A DNA stretch of 64,000 nucleotides from Rhizobium sp. Root1334 (GTDB lineage Bacteria; Pseudomonadota; Alphaproteobacteria; Rhizobiales; Rhizobiaceae), in assembly GCF_001426665.1 (NCBI RefSeq), contig NZ_LMEY01000023.1, forward strand, positions 1,687 to 65,686, in the 5' to 3' direction. The translations under genes and the position numbers were made by a program. The notes beneath the pieces are model-generated. The model made no database searches, was not told where the DNA came from, and saw nothing but the letters and a program-made list of their open reading frames with translations. Positions 1 through 8,559 of the stretch are shown in pieces (the first letter of the stretch is position 1; every line of letters starts with the position of its first letter).

Positions 1-599
1 CCGGCGGCCAGCGCCAGCGCGTCGCCATCGGCCGGGCCATCGTGCGCGAGCCCTCGGCCTTCCTGTTCGACGAACCGCTGTCCAATCTCGATGCCGCCCT
101 GCGTGGCACGATGCGGCTGGAGATCAGCGAGCTTCATCATCAGTTGAAGACGACGATGATCTACGTCACCCATGATCAGGTCGAAGCCATGACCATGGCC
201 GACAAGATCGTCGTGTTGAGCGCCGGCAATATCGAGCAGGTCGGTTCGCCGCTTGACCTCTATCACCGGCCCGACAACATCTTCGTTGCCGGCTTCATCG
301 GTTCGCCACGCATGAACTTTGCCACGGGCGAGTTCGCCAAGCCGCACGACGCCCATACGATCGGCGTTCGTCCGGAACATCTCAAGCTCTCGACCGAGAC
401 CGGAACATGGCGCGGCACCGTCGGTGTCGCCGAACATCTCGGATCCGATACGTTCCTGCACATCCACGTCGATGGCATCGGCCTCGTCACGGCCCGCGTC
501 GGCGGCGACTTCGCCGTCAAACACGGCGACAAGGTCTTCCTCACGCCAGAAGACGGCCGGGTGCACAAATTCAACGACAAGGGACTGGCAATTCGATGA
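1..599 (+). CDS. smoK: Polyol ABC transporter ATP-binding protein, 3' part
   Basis: Nucleotide-binding subunit of a sorbitol/mannitol-type ABC importer (MalK/UgpC family), acting at the inner face of the membrane. The reading frame is open from base 3, so the gene starts before the window and only about 198 C-terminal residues are visible. The first residues are the ABC signature [13 protein letters not shown], followed by Walker B ([11 protein letters not shown]) and the H-loop ([14 protein letters not shown]). A TOBE-type C-terminal domain follows. The stop overlaps the ATG of the next gene by 4 bp (ATGA). The smoK name rests on the neighbouring sorbitol and mannitol dehydrogenases, which match the rhizobial smoEFGK-smoS-mtlK order; substrate is inferred. 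Confidence 0.88.
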   Translation, partial: GGQRQRVAIGRAIVREPSAFLFDEPLSNLDAALRGTMRLEISELHHQLKTTMIYVTHDQVEAMTMADKIVVLSAGNIEQVGSPLDLYHRPDNIFVAGFIGSPRMNFATGEFAKPHDAHTIGVRPEHLKLSTETGTWRGTVGVAEHLGSDTFLHIHVDGIGLVTARVGGDFAVKHGDKVFLTPEDGRVHKFNDKGLAIR

Positions 600-1369
600 C
601 ACGGCTTTTGGGAAAAAACGCGCTGATCACGGGATCGGCGCGTGGTATCGGACGCGCGTTCGCGGAGGCTTATATCCGCGAGGGGGCTACCGTTGCGATT
701 GCCGATATCAATCTTGAACGGGCCAAAGTGACGGCCGGCGAGCTTGGACCTTCGGCCTATGCGGTTGAGATGGACGTGACCAGCCAGGCGTCAATCGATG
801 CAGCGATTGCGGCAGTGGTCGCAAAGGCCGGTGGTATCGACATTCTGGTCAACAACGCGGCCCTGTTCGATCTCGCACCGATCGTCGAGATTACGCGGGA
901 CAGTTACGACAGGCTGTTTACGATCAATGTCTCCGGCACGCTGTTCACCATGCAGGCCGCTGCAAAACAGATGGTTGCGCAGGGACGCGGCGGCAAGATC
1001 ATCAACATGGCCAGCCAGGCGGGGCGCCGGGGTGAAGCTCTTGTGGCCGTTTATTGCGCCACCAAGGCCGCCGTCATCAGCCTCACCCAATCCGCAGGGC
1101 TCGATCTGATCAAGCATGGCATCAACGTCAATGCGATCGCGCCCGGTGTCGTCGATGGTGAACATTGGGATGGCGTCGATGCGATGTTCGCCAAATATGA
1201 AAACCGCCCATTGGGCGAGAAGAAGAGGCTTGTCGGCGCCGAGGTTCCTTTCGGACGCATGGGCACGGCTGAAGACCTGACGGGGATGGCGGTCTTTCTC
1301 GCCTCTGCAGACAGCAACTATGTCGTTTCGCAAACCTACAATGTCGACGGCGGCAACTGGATGAGCTGA
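596..1369 (+). CDS. smoS: Sorbitol dehydrogenase, SDR family
   Basis: Short-chain dehydrogenase of 257 residues, the normal length for SmoS/PolS-type D-sorbitol (L-iditol) 2-dehydrogenases that oxidise sorbitol to fructose with NAD. The N-terminal Rossmann motif TGSARGIG, the NNAA motif and the catalytic YCATK (Tyr-x3-Lys) are all present. A longer frame is open to base 407, but the ATG at 596 gives the canonical SDR start and the usual 4-bp overlap with the transporter gene. The specificity call depends on operon context between smoK and mtlK; the SDR fold itself is certain. Confidence 0.87.
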   Translation: MTRLLGKNALITGSARGIGRAFAEAYIREGATVAIADINLERAKVTAGELGPSAYAVEMDVTSQASIDAAIAAVVAKAGGIDILVNNAALFDLAPIVEITRDSYDRLFTINVSGTLFTMQAAAKQMVAQGRGGKIINMASQAGRRGEALVAVYCATKAAVISLTQSAGLDLIKHGINVNAIAPGVVDGEHWDGVDAMFAKYENRPLGEKKRLVGAEVPFGRMGTAEDLTGMAVFLASADSNYVVSQTYNVDGGNWMS

Positions 1370-1389
1370 GCTAAAGCTCGTCGAAAGGA

Positions 1390-2880
1390 ATGAACATGAC
1401 GACGAAACTCTCGCTCGCCAACCTGAATGCCATCAAGGCGACAGCCGCGACCCCGGCCTATGACCGATCCTCGTTGAAGGCTGGCATCGTCCACTTTGGT
1501 GTCGGCAATTTCCATCGCGCTCATCAGGCAATCTATCTCGACGACTTGTTCAACACCGGCAGCGATCATGACTGGGCGATTGTCGGGGCAGGGGTCTTGC
1601 CGTCCGACGAGGCGATGCGGGCAAAGCTCGAAGCGCAGGACTTTCTGACGACGGTGGTCGAGCAGGACAATGACAAGAGTTCGGCCCGCGTCACCGCGCC
1701 AATGATCGATTATCTGCGGCCGGGCAACGCGGCAGCGACCATTGCTGCTCTATCGGACCCGGCGATCCGCATCGTGTCGCTGACGATCACCGAAGGCGGC
1801 TATTTCATCGACCCGGCATCCGGCGTCTTCAACCCAAGCCATCCGGCTATCGTCGCCGACAGCCAGAACCTTGGCGATCCGAAGACCGTCTTCGGTCTGA
1901 TCATTGCCGGGTTGAAGGCCCGCAAGGACAAGGGCATCGTGCCGTTCACGGTGATGTCCTGCGATAATATTCCGGGCAATGGTGAAGTGACGCATGCAGC
2001 GGTGTCAGGTCTTGCACGTCTGTCCGATCCGGCGCTCGCCGAGTGGATTGAGGTCAATGTTGCCTTCCCGAACGGCATGGTGGATCGTATCACACCGGCG
2101 ACTGGTCCGCGTGAAGTCGGTATCGTCGCTGACGTCTACGGTATCGACGACAACTGGCCGGTATTTTGCGAAGAGTTCAAGCAATGGGTACTGGAGGATC
2201 ATTTTCCGGCCGGACGTCCGGCGCTTGAAAAGGTCGGCGTCCAGTTTGTGCTGGATGTTGCGCCCTACGAGCATATGAAGATTCGTATCCTCAACGGCGG
2301 CCATGCGGCAATCGCCTATCCGGCAGCGCTGCTCGACATCCACTTCGTCCATGAAGCGATGGAAGACAGGACGGTTTGTGCATTCCTCGCCAAGCTGGAA
2401 GAAGACGAGATCATCCCGGTCATTCCGCCTGTGCCGAACACCGATCTCACTGCCTATTTCAAGAAGGTCGAGTCGCGGCTGTTCAATCCGAAAATTGCCG
2501 ACACGATCCCGCGTCTGGCGCAGGACGGTTCCAACCGTCAGCCGAAATTCATCCTGCCGACGACGGCAGACCGGCTGCGGCGCGGCGAGGATGTCGTCGG
2601 CCTTGCCTTGGTCTCGGCGCTCTGGTGCCGGTACTTTGCAGGCACCACCGATAGCGGCAAGCCGATCACGTTCAACGATGCCAGTGCCGACCGGCTGCAT
2701 GCGGCGGCGGTAAAAGCCAAGGACGATCCACAGGCCTTTCTTGCGCTTTCGGACATCTTCGGCGATGTTGCGCAATCAACGCTGTTCCAGAAGCGGTTCG
2801 CGCATGCGTTGCGGACGCTCTGGGACAAGGGCACGCGGGCAACGCTGCAGCTCTATCTCGACGGAAAACTTGGAGAATGA
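1390..2880 (+). CDS. mtlK: Mannitol 2-dehydrogenase
   Basis: Long-chain polyol dehydrogenase of 496 residues, the usual size for the MtlK/DalD/UxuB family; oxidises D-mannitol to D-fructose in the cytoplasm. An N-terminal nucleotide-binding segment (FGVGNFHRAHQ) and the family helix with KIRILNGGHAAIAYPAALL, holding the active-site Lys and the conserved NGGH, are seen. It starts with ATG at 1390 behind GAAAGGA; a second ATG two codons on (1396) is equally possible. It sits 20 bp after the sorbitol dehydrogenase in the same operon, so sorbitol and mannitol imported by one transporter would converge on fructose. Confidence 0.9.
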   Translation: MNMTTKLSLANLNAIKATAATPAYDRSSLKAGIVHFGVGNFHRAHQAIYLDDLFNTGSDHDWAIVGAGVLPSDEAMRAKLEAQDFLTTVVEQDNDKSSARVTAPMIDYLRPGNAAATIAALSDPAIRIVSLTITEGGYFIDPASGVFNPSHPAIVADSQNLGDPKTVFGLIIAGLKARKDKGIVPFTVMSCDNIPGNGEVTHAAVSGLARLSDPALAEWIEVNVAFPNGMVDRITPATGPREVGIVADVYGIDDNWPVFCEEFKQWVLEDHFPAGRPALEKVGVQFVLDVAPYEHMKIRILNGGHAAIAYPAALLDIHFVHEAMEDRTVCAFLAKLEEDEIIPVIPPVPNTDLTAYFKKVESRLFNPKIADTIPRLAQDGSNRQPKFILPTTADRLRRGEDVVGLALVSALWCRYFAGTTDSGKPITFNDASADRLHAAAVKAKDDPQAFLALSDIFGDVAQSTLFQKRFAHALRTLWDKGTRATLQLYLDGKLGE

Positions 2881-2961
2881 CCTCATGACGCTTCAGCCCC
2901 CGGGTAACGTCGTGGCCGCATCCTGCGGCCACTCTGGCGGGCAAGCTGTGGTTTGACGGAC

Positions 2962-3657
2962 ATGATTACGCATCCGGCAAAACTGGTGATTTTCGATTGC
3001 GATGGGGTTCTGGTCGATAGCGAGCCCTTGTCGCTTGACGTGCTGGTTCGTGTCCTTCGCAATGCCGGCGTCGATATGGACGCCGAAGAGGCAACCGAGC
3101 GCTTTCTTGGTAAAAGCCTGAAGACCATGTCGGATATTCTGCATGAGGATTACGGTCTTGCAGTCGATGATCATTTTCTGGAGCAGATGCGGCTTGATCT
3201 CTACCAGCGGTTTCGTCAGGAACTGCAGCCGGTTGCCGGGATCGCCACGGCGCTTGATCAGCTTGATTTGCCGCGCTGTGTAGCCTCGTCGAGCCAAATG
3301 GAACGTATCCGGCTCTCGCTTACCATCACCGGGCTGATCGGCAAGCTCGAGCCCCATCTGTTCAGTTCCAGCATGGTCAAGCACGGTAAGCCGGCGCCGG
3401 ATCTTTTTCTGCACGCCGCAGCAGAGATGGCGACCCCGCCAGAAAACTGTATCGTCGTTGAAGACAGCCCAGCCGGGATCGAGGCGGCCAAGGCTGCAGG
3501 CATGCGGGTTTTTGCCTTCGCCGGCGCTTCTCATGCAAAGTCCGAGCGGCATCTGGAAACATTGCGGCGGCTTTCGCCCGACGTGCTGTTTGACGACATG
3601 CGGGAATTGATCCATTTTGTCCGTAAAGAACAAAGGGATGGGAACGCAGGGCTTTGA
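2962..3657 (+). CDS. HAD-IA hydrolase, beta-phosphoglucomutase-like
   Basis: Haloacid-dehalogenase superfamily phosphatase/phosphomutase of 231 residues. Motif I is FDCDGVLVDS near residue 12 (two catalytic Asp), motif II SSS near 112, motif III Lys in KHGKPAPDLF and motif IV VVEDSPAG. A helical cap lies between motifs I and II. The ATG at 2962 is chosen; an in-frame TTG at 2953 would add three residues. The gene lies within the polyol operon and its stop touches the ATG of the downstream kinase (TGATG), so the two are probably translationally coupled. A sugar phosphate substrate is likely but not identified. Confidence 0.8.
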   Translation: MITHPAKLVIFDCDGVLVDSEPLSLDVLVRVLRNAGVDMDAEEATERFLGKSLKTMSDILHEDYGLAVDDHFLEQMRLDLYQRFRQELQPVAGIATALDQLDLPRCVASSSQMERIRLSLTITGLIGKLEPHLFSSSMVKHGKPAPDLFLHAAAEMATPPENCIVVEDSPAGIEAAKAAGMRVFAFAGASHAKSERHLETLRRLSPDVLFDDMRELIHFVRKEQRDGNAGL

Positions 3658-5237
3658 TGGCGGATTTGATCGTTGCTGTCGATGTCGGAACCGGCAGCGC
3701 TCGCGCTGGCATTTTCGATCGGCATGGCAAGCAATTGGCCCGCGCGGATTATCCGATCGCCATGAACCGGCCGGAAGAAAATCACGCCGAGCATGATTCA
3801 GAAAATATCTGGGCTGCCGTCTGCATCGCCGTGAAGACGGCTCGTGCAAAGTCCGGGGTGACCGCCGAATCGATCGCCGCAATCGGTTTCGATGCGACAT
3901 GCTCGCTGGTCGTCCGGGACAAGGATGGTGCTCCGTTGTCGGTCAATCGCAAGGGCGAGCCCCGTTGGGACACGATAGTCTGGCTCGATCATCGGGCGCT
4001 CAAGCAGGCTGATTTCTGCACGGCCACCGAACATCCGGTGTTGAACCATTCCGGCCGCGTCATGTCTCCGGAAATGGAAATGCCGAAGCTGATGTGGCTG
4101 AAGCAGAACCTGCCGCAGCAATGGGAAAAGACGGGCTATTTCTTCGACCTCGCCGATTTCATGTCCTGGCGGGCAACCGGCAATGCCGCCCGGTCGCGTT
4201 GCACGCTGACGGCCAAGTGGAATTATCTTTCGCACAAGGACCACGGCTGGCAGGATGAGTTTCTCCAGGAGATCGGGCTCGAGGATTTGCGCGAGCGAGG
4301 CGGTTTGCCGGAAAAGACGCTGTCCGTCGGGCAATCGGTCGGACACTTGACGGCGGCCGCTGCGGCGGAACTGGGCCTGCACGAGGGCTGCGCCGTGGCG
4401 ACGGGGCTGATCGACGCTTATGCCGGCGCGATCGGCGTGCTTGGCGGATTTGCTGGCGAGCCGGACAGGCTGGAACGGCAACTCGCTTTGATCGCCGGCA
4501 CCTCCAGCTGCATCGTCGCCTTTTCCAAGGACATGAAGCCGGGTTTCGGCATGTGGGGGCCTTATTACGAGGCGGCGTTTCCAGACAGCTGGCTGATCGA
4601 GGGCGGGCAATCGGCAACCGGCGCGCTGCTTGATCACGTGGTGCGCAGCCATAGCGCCGGTGGCGAGCCGGACGCGGAGGTTCATGCGCAGATCGTGCTG
4701 CGTATTCAGGAATTGCGTGCAGCCTACGGGAGCGAATTTGCAGCGCGCCTGCACGTTCTGCCGGATTTTCACGGTAACCGCTCACCGCTTGCCGATCCGC
4801 ATGCGCTCGGTGTCATCAGCGGCTTGACGCTCGACAGTTCGTTCGATGCGCTCTGCCGCCTGTATTGGCGGACCTGCGTCGCAATAGCGCTCGGCATTCG
4901 CCATATTCTCGAAATGATGAAGGAGGCGGGGTACGATCTCGATACCCTGCACATCACCGGCGGTCACGTCCGCAATGTGCTGCTGATGGAACTCTATTCC
5001 GATGTGACCGGTTGCACGGTCGTTGTTCCGGAAACCAATGATGCCGTGCTGCTTGGTACGGCCATGGTTGCGGCGGTTGCTGGCGGTGTTTATCCGGACC
5101 TGCGCGCTGCCGGACCGGCCATGTCTCCCGGTGGTCATGCGCAACACCCGAATGCGGATATGCGGGAAACCTACGATCGCGATTACCGCAAGTTCTTGAG
5201 CCTCTACAGGCACCGCGCCGAGCTGGAAACGCTGTAG
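3657..5237 (+). CDS. FGGY-family pentulose kinase
   Basis: Carbohydrate kinase of 526 residues resembling the FGGY pentulose (D-ribulose-type) kinases rather than xylulokinase or glycerol kinase. The N-terminal phosphate loop reads AVDVGTGSARAGIFD, the catalytic region holds WLDHRA, and the ATP-binding C-terminal half shows ITGGHVRN and AVLLGTAM. Start is ATG 3657, overlapping the HAD stop by one base (an in-frame TTG sits at 3654). It is the last gene of the polyol operon. Pentitols such as ribitol or arabitol oxidised to ketopentoses are its plausible source of substrate; this is inference from family and neighbours. Confidence 0.8.
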   Translation: MADLIVAVDVGTGSARAGIFDRHGKQLARADYPIAMNRPEENHAEHDSENIWAAVCIAVKTARAKSGVTAESIAAIGFDATCSLVVRDKDGAPLSVNRKGEPRWDTIVWLDHRALKQADFCTATEHPVLNHSGRVMSPEMEMPKLMWLKQNLPQQWEKTGYFFDLADFMSWRATGNAARSRCTLTAKWNYLSHKDHGWQDEFLQEIGLEDLRERGGLPEKTLSVGQSVGHLTAAAAAELGLHEGCAVATGLIDAYAGAIGVLGGFAGEPDRLERQLALIAGTSSCIVAFSKDMKPGFGMWGPYYEAAFPDSWLIEGGQSATGALLDHVVRSHSAGGEPDAEVHAQIVLRIQELRAAYGSEFAARLHVLPDFHGNRSPLADPHALGVISGLTLDSSFDALCRLYWRTCVAIALGIRHILEMMKEAGYDLDTLHITGGHVRNVLLMELYSDVTGCTVVVPETNDAVLLGTAMVAAVAGGVYPDLRAAGPAMSPGGHAQHPNADMRETYDRDYRKFLSLYRHRAELETL

Positions 5238-5278
5238 GCAACGGAGTTTTCAGGCTTCAAAAAAAATCGCAACTGGAC

Positions 5279-5303
5279 GGAACCTTTTCTTTGTGCGTCC
5301 GTT
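5279..5303 (+). promoter_or_regulatory. EcfG-type promoter (GGAAC-N16-CGTT)
   Basis: GGAAC at 5279-5283 and CGTT at 5300-5303, separated by exactly 16 bases, match the consensus recognised by alphaproteobacterial EcfG general-stress sigma factors. The gene for that sigma factor lies 2.5 kb away. No protein-coding gene follows on this strand; the promoter points into the small RNA described next. Expected transcription start is near 5310. Confidence 0.8.
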
Positions 5304-5309
5304 TCCATG

Positions 5310-5439
5310 ATGTCTGGATAGAGGTTCACATCGCCCCCAATGGGAACCCCAATAATTATATCCAGCAATCAACTCACACGCCCCCTCGGTGAGTTGTCAA
5401 TATCAGCCAGTGCCATCCCCCGGCGCTGGCTGTTTTTTT
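5310..5439 (+). ncRNA. Candidate general-stress small RNA (GsrN-like)
   Basis: About 130 nt between an EcfG promoter and a Rho-independent terminator, with no convincing ORF. Three hairpins can be drawn. Stem 1 pairs CTGGATA (5314-5320) with TATCCAG (5359-5365), with an inner GGTTC/GAACC stem that exposes a CCCCC loop. Stem 2 pairs CAACTCAC (5370-5377) with GTGAGTTG (5389-5396), again with a C-rich loop. Stem 3 is the terminator, loop ATCCCCC. Caulobacter GsrN is a sigma-T-driven sRNA whose exposed C-rich loop pairs with mRNA leaders; the same promoter class, loop type and stress-locus position suggest a functional relative. Processing from the upstream operon is an alternative. Ends are estimates. 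Confidence 0.65.
5404..5439 (+). terminator. Rho-independent terminator
   Basis: CAGCCAGTGCC (5404-5414) pairs with GGCGCTGGCTG (5422-5432) with one G-U pair, loop ATCCCCC, followed by a run of seven T. It ends the candidate small RNA and also protects against read-through from the polyol operon. Confidence 0.85.
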
Positions 5440-5490
5440 GACCTGTTTTCTGAGGTCAGGATTTGCCGCGGGCCGCTCAGCCTTGCGGTA

Positions 5491-6504
5491 TCATGCTTCG
5501 GCGATAATTTCGTATTCCCGGGATGGAATGATCAGGCGGTATTCGATGCGATCGGGTGCCGTCAGGTACGTCGCCTTGCCACCGATCGCCACCGGCACGA
5601 CACGCTCGAGCACCGTGCGCGCAAATGTATGTTCCTCTACTTCCTGCTGGACGACTGACAGCGGCACATGTTCGACCCAGGCCATCTCGATGGCCGCATT
5701 ATCATCAAACAGGGTCTCGAAACAGTCGATCGTCAGGGAGTTCACGCCCGCAGAGATGGCACCGTAGGATGCCGAATTGACGATCAGTTCGTGCAGCGCA
5801 AGGCCAATGTGCAGCGTCGCATTTGGCGACAGATGGGCATTGATGCCGGTGATCGCGATCGGCACTTGGGAATCGGGCCAATAGGCGCTGACCTGGCGCT
5901 CGGTCAACGCAAACAGATAAGCCCCCCGCCAGCTGGAATCGGTGACGAGGTCCTGTGAATAGGATAGTGACTGGATACGCCCGCGAAACTTGGTCAGGAA
6001 ATAGTCGAGTGATAGGGCCTGGCGTGCAGTCTGCGTGGCAATCCCTTGAATAATGGCGAGCAGGTTCTTGGAGCGATGGCTGAGTTCGCGCAGCAGTGTC
6101 TTCAGGATACGTTCGCGATGCCGAGTTTCCGAGATGTCGGTGATCACGGAGAGAATTCCAGTCATGTCTGAAGTCTCGACGCGTTCGATATCGAGCCGGT
6201 AGGTCAGCATTCCAGTGGGCGATGGGACGTCGATTTCGGTCGATGCGGGGATTTTGGTTCCGGCAACGCCGCGTTTCAGAGCGGTCAGGCGGGCGCCGTC
6301 GTCTGCGCCAAAAACGGTTTCATCTGCGTCGGGCGCGGTTGCCAGCAGCTGCAATTCTTCAGGCAGGTTTCCGGAAAGAACAGTATCGAAATTGTCCGAC
6401 TGGTAGACATAACCCGAGCCTGATTTTTTTAAAACCAGCTCCATCAGGACCTTGCTAACGCTGGCGCCGGTCTTGATCGGGGCGGGATTGCCTGCAGTGA
6501 CCAC
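5491..6504 (-). CDS. PAS/HWE-type sensor histidine kinase of the stress locus
   Basis: Histidine kinase of 337 residues. A PAS-like region occupies roughly residues 20-128, then an HWE/HisKA_2 dimerisation helix with LLRELSHRSKN (phospho-acceptor His about 143) and an ATPase domain with the HELIVNSASYGAIS N-box. No membrane segment is visible, so it is probably cytoplasmic. The start is a GTG at 6504 with AAGG upstream. Kinases of this class next to phyR commonly phosphorylate PhyR (PhyK-like), releasing EcfG from NepR. It reads in the same direction as phyR with a 191-bp gap; no EcfG promoter was seen in that gap. The exact signal is unknown. Confidence 0.85.
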   Translation of the reverse strand: MVTAGNPAPIKTGASVSKVLMELVLKKSGSGYVYQSDNFDTVLSGNLPEELQLLATAPDADETVFGADDGARLTALKRGVAGTKIPASTEIDVPSPTGMLTYRLDIERVETSDMTGILSVITDISETRHRERILKTLLRELSHRSKNLLAIIQGIATQTARQALSLDYFLTKFRGRIQSLSYSQDLVTDSSWRGAYLFALTERQVSAYWPDSQVPIAITGINAHLSPNATLHIGLALHELIVNSASYGAISAGVNSLTIDCFETLFDDNAAIEMAWVEHVPLSVVQQEVEEHTFARTVLERVVPVAIGGKATYLTAPDRIEYRLIIPSREYEIIAEA

Positions 6505-6695
6505 ACGAAGCGCCTTCCATTCTCTGATCGGCTCTGTGTGGACTTCCCTGGTTCGGGAAAGCGGCAGATTCGATCGGCTTTCTGACCGGAAATGAAACCG
6601 GCTCTATGCCAATAGATGTAGACGGGGTGCCTATTTGCCCCCCGTGAACCTTTTCAGCGAGACTGTTAACCGTGCTTTTTCAGGCGGAACCAGGC

Positions 6696-7490
6696 TCAGG
6701 CCGCAGCCTTGGTGGATTCATTGAAGAACAATGCCTGGCTGATCAACGCTTTGACCATGTCCGGGTTAAACGGCTTTGTGACCAGGAAGGTTGGCTCAGG
6801 ACGTTCGCCGGTCAACAGTCGTTCGGGAAATGCAGTGATGAAAATCACCGGAATGGCGGTGTTCTTCAGGATGTCATTGACCGCATCGATACCGGAGCTG
6901 CCATCGGCGAGCTGGATATCGGCAAGCACCATGCTTGGCCGCGTCGCATTGAACAGTGCAACTGCCTCGTCACGCGTGCGGGCGATGCCGGTAACGGTAT
7001 GCCCAAGGCTTTCGACCATCTGCTCGATATCGATCGCAATCAGCGGCTCGTCCTCGATGATCATGATGTCGGTTGCCACCTGCCGCGAAATCTCTTCGGA
7101 CGCGCGCTCAAGCAACTGGTTCATCCCACTTTCGGTAGTATCGAGAACTTCGGCGGCCTCGCTGGTGCGGAACCCTTCAACCGAAACGAGGAGAAAGGCC
7201 TGGCGCGCGAGCGGCGAGACCGAAGCGAGATTGATCGAAGCACGCTTTTCCCAGGCAAAGGGTGAAACCGGTTCCGGGATGAGGACCGAGGACGAGCCGA
7301 ACAACTTGGTATAAAGTTGAAACAGGGCAACCCTGTCATTGCTGGCTTCGGGAAAAATGCTGACATCGGTGATCAACGCTTCCAGAACGGCTGCGACATA
7401 GGCGTCGCCCGATGTCTGCGATCCCGTCAATGCGCGGGAATACCGGCGCAGATAGGGCAGGAACGGAGCGATCCGGGTGGAAAGTGACAT
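6696..7490 (-). CDS. phyR: General stress response anti-anti-sigma regulator PhyR
   Basis: PhyR of 264 residues, normal length. The N-terminal half (about 1-135) is a sigma-factor-like domain with the VEGFRTSEAAEVLDT segment resembling sigma region 4. The C-terminal half is a response-regulator receiver with the acidic pair in IIEDEP (146-147), phospho-acceptor Asp 191 in VLADIQ, and TAFPERLLTG/TKPF near the end, the FAT-GUY family feature. On phosphorylation PhyR binds NepR and frees EcfG. It is divergent from nepR-ecfG and has a perfect EcfG promoter 49 bp upstream, so positive feedback is expected. Confidence 0.96.
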   Translation of the reverse strand: MSLSTRIAPFLPYLRRYSRALTGSQTSGDAYVAAVLEALITDVSIFPEASNDRVALFQLYTKLFGSSSVLIPEPVSPFAWEKRASINLASVSPLARQAFLLVSVEGFRTSEAAEVLDTTESGMNQLLERASEEISRQVATDIMIIEDEPLIAIDIEQMVESLGHTVTGIARTRDEAVALFNATRPSMVLADIQLADGSSGIDAVNDILKNTAIPVIFITAFPERLLTGERPEPTFLVTKPFNPDMVKALISQALFFNESTKAAA

Positions 7491-7538
7491 GTAAAAACTC
7501 CCTCAATCTGGCCGAGGTAATGGCCATGACAGCTCGAA

Positions 7539-7563
7539 AACGCCAGGCGGAAAAAAAGGTTCC
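7539..7563 (-). promoter_or_regulatory. EcfG promoter of phyR
   Basis: On the minus strand GGAAC (7563-7559) and CGTT (7542-7539) are separated by 16 bases, a perfect EcfG consensus. The -10 lies 49 bp before the phyR start. The element faces away from a second GGAAC box at 7572; the two form GTTCC-N8-GGAAC. Confidence 0.85.
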
Positions 7564-7571
7564 TTATCGGC

Positions 7572-7596
7572 GGAACATTTTTTTTCGCCGCGCATT
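7572..7596 (+). promoter_or_regulatory. Probable EcfG promoter of nepR-ecfG
   Basis: GGAAC at 7572-7576 followed after 16 bases by CATT (7593-7596), one mismatch from the CGTT -10. It is placed 36 bp before the nepR ATG, as expected for autoregulation of nepR-ecfG. The weaker -10 may set a lower output than the divergent phyR promoter. Confidence 0.65.
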
Positions 7597-7632
7597 ATGC
7601 TGCCAGATGAATATTGAAGGTATTTGGCATTG

Positions 7633-7827
7633 ATGACCGACAAACTTGGGGCAGGGCGCGAGACTACCAGGCCTGCGCGCACCGACAATCCAAACGCACA
7701 GATTGCAACAAAGCTTCGTGCGCTTTATCTTTCTGTACAGGAAGAAGCCATTCCGGACCGCTTTCTTGACCTGCTTGAGAAGCTCGACGCCGTCGAGCGC
7801 CAGTCGATGCCGGATGTGGCAGAATGA
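7633..7827 (+). CDS. nepR: Anti-sigma factor NepR
   Basis: Small protein of 64 residues, typical NepR size. The conserved core ATKLRALYLSVQEEAIPDRF (about residues 25-44) is the amphipathic helix that binds the sigma factor and PhyR, followed by LLEKLDAVE. ATG 7633 is preferred; a TTG at 7624 is in frame three codons upstream. Its stop overlaps the ecfG ATG by 4 bp, giving coupled and near-stoichiometric synthesis. In unstressed cells NepR holds EcfG inactive; phosphorylated PhyR removes it. Confidence 0.94.
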   Translation: MTDKLGAGRETTRPARTDNPNAQIATKLRALYLSVQEEAIPDRFLDLLEKLDAVERQSMPDVAE

Positions 7828-8390
7828 GTGGCGGCATGAAGTCTGAGGAGCCCAGTTTCAAGCGTGAAATGCTCGCGGCCCTTCCGAGTCTGCGTGCTTT
7901 TGCCATGTCGCTGATCGGCAGGCATGATCGTGCCGACGATTTGGTTCAGGATACCATCATGAAGGCGTGGGCCAAGCAGGACCATTTCGAGATGGGAACC
8001 AACATGAAGGCATGGCTGTTCACCATCCTTCGCAACGAACTCTATAGTCAGATGCGCAAACGCGGCCGGGAGGTTCAGGACAGCGACGGTTACTTTACCG
8101 AGTCGCTTGCCCAGCATCCCGCGCAGTACGGCTCGCTTGATCTGCAGGATTTCAAGCGGGCGCTGGAAACGCTGCCGCCGGATCAACGCGAGGCTATCAT
8201 CCTCGTCGGTGCCTCCGGCTTTTCCTATGAGGAGGCGGCGGAAATTTGTGGTTGTGCGCTCGGCACGATCAAGAGCCGCGTCAATCGTGCGCGTCAGCGA
8301 TTGCAGGATATCCTCAACGTGACCGGTGTAAACGAATACGGTCCGGATGCTACATCAGCGCCCATGACGTCGCGCGCTTTCATCTCCTGA
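7824..8390 (+). CDS. ecfG: General stress ECF sigma factor EcfG
   Basis: ECF sigma factor of 188 residues. Region 2 spans about residues 25-75 (RADDLVQDTIMKAWAK, then MKAWLFTILRNELYS) and region 4 about 110-165 (LPPDQREAIILV, GCALGTIKSRVNRARQRL). It directs RNA polymerase to GGAAC-N16/17-CGTT promoters, several of which are visible in this region. It is co-transcribed with nepR by a 4-bp overlap and sits opposite phyR, the canonical rhizobial arrangement. Annotators often label this gene rpoE or sigT. Confidence 0.95.
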   Translation: MSGGMKSEEPSFKREMLAALPSLRAFAMSLIGRHDRADDLVQDTIMKAWAKQDHFEMGTNMKAWLFTILRNELYSQMRKRGREVQDSDGYFTESLAQHPAQYGSLDLQDFKRALETLPPDQREAIILVGASGFSYEEAAEICGCALGTIKSRVNRARQRLQDILNVTGVNEYGPDATSAPMTSRAFIS

Positions 8391-8559
8391 TTTCTGCATC
8401 GTCCGCCTGAAAAAAACCTTACCTCCAAAGTTTGGCGGGGCGGGCGATGCACAGTGTCATACGGCATGATTGCGTCGCGGGCAGCAATCGTGCAGAAACT
8501 GTGGCGGGCGCGTTGCAGCGCTAGGGCGGTACAGGATTGTGGTGCTGCCTGAGCTGGAT

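Noticed and set aside
407..1369. Extended start for the sorbitol dehydrogenase
   Set aside because: The extra 63 codons overlap smoK out of frame and are Arg-rich; SDR homology begins at 596.
2005..2775. Long minus-strand frame (256 codons) inside mtlK
   Set aside because: It lies entirely opposite a well-supported gene, with no recognisable motif; high GC content produces such shadows. The same applies to 3798-4772, 8620-9807, 29945-31774 and 62645-63952.
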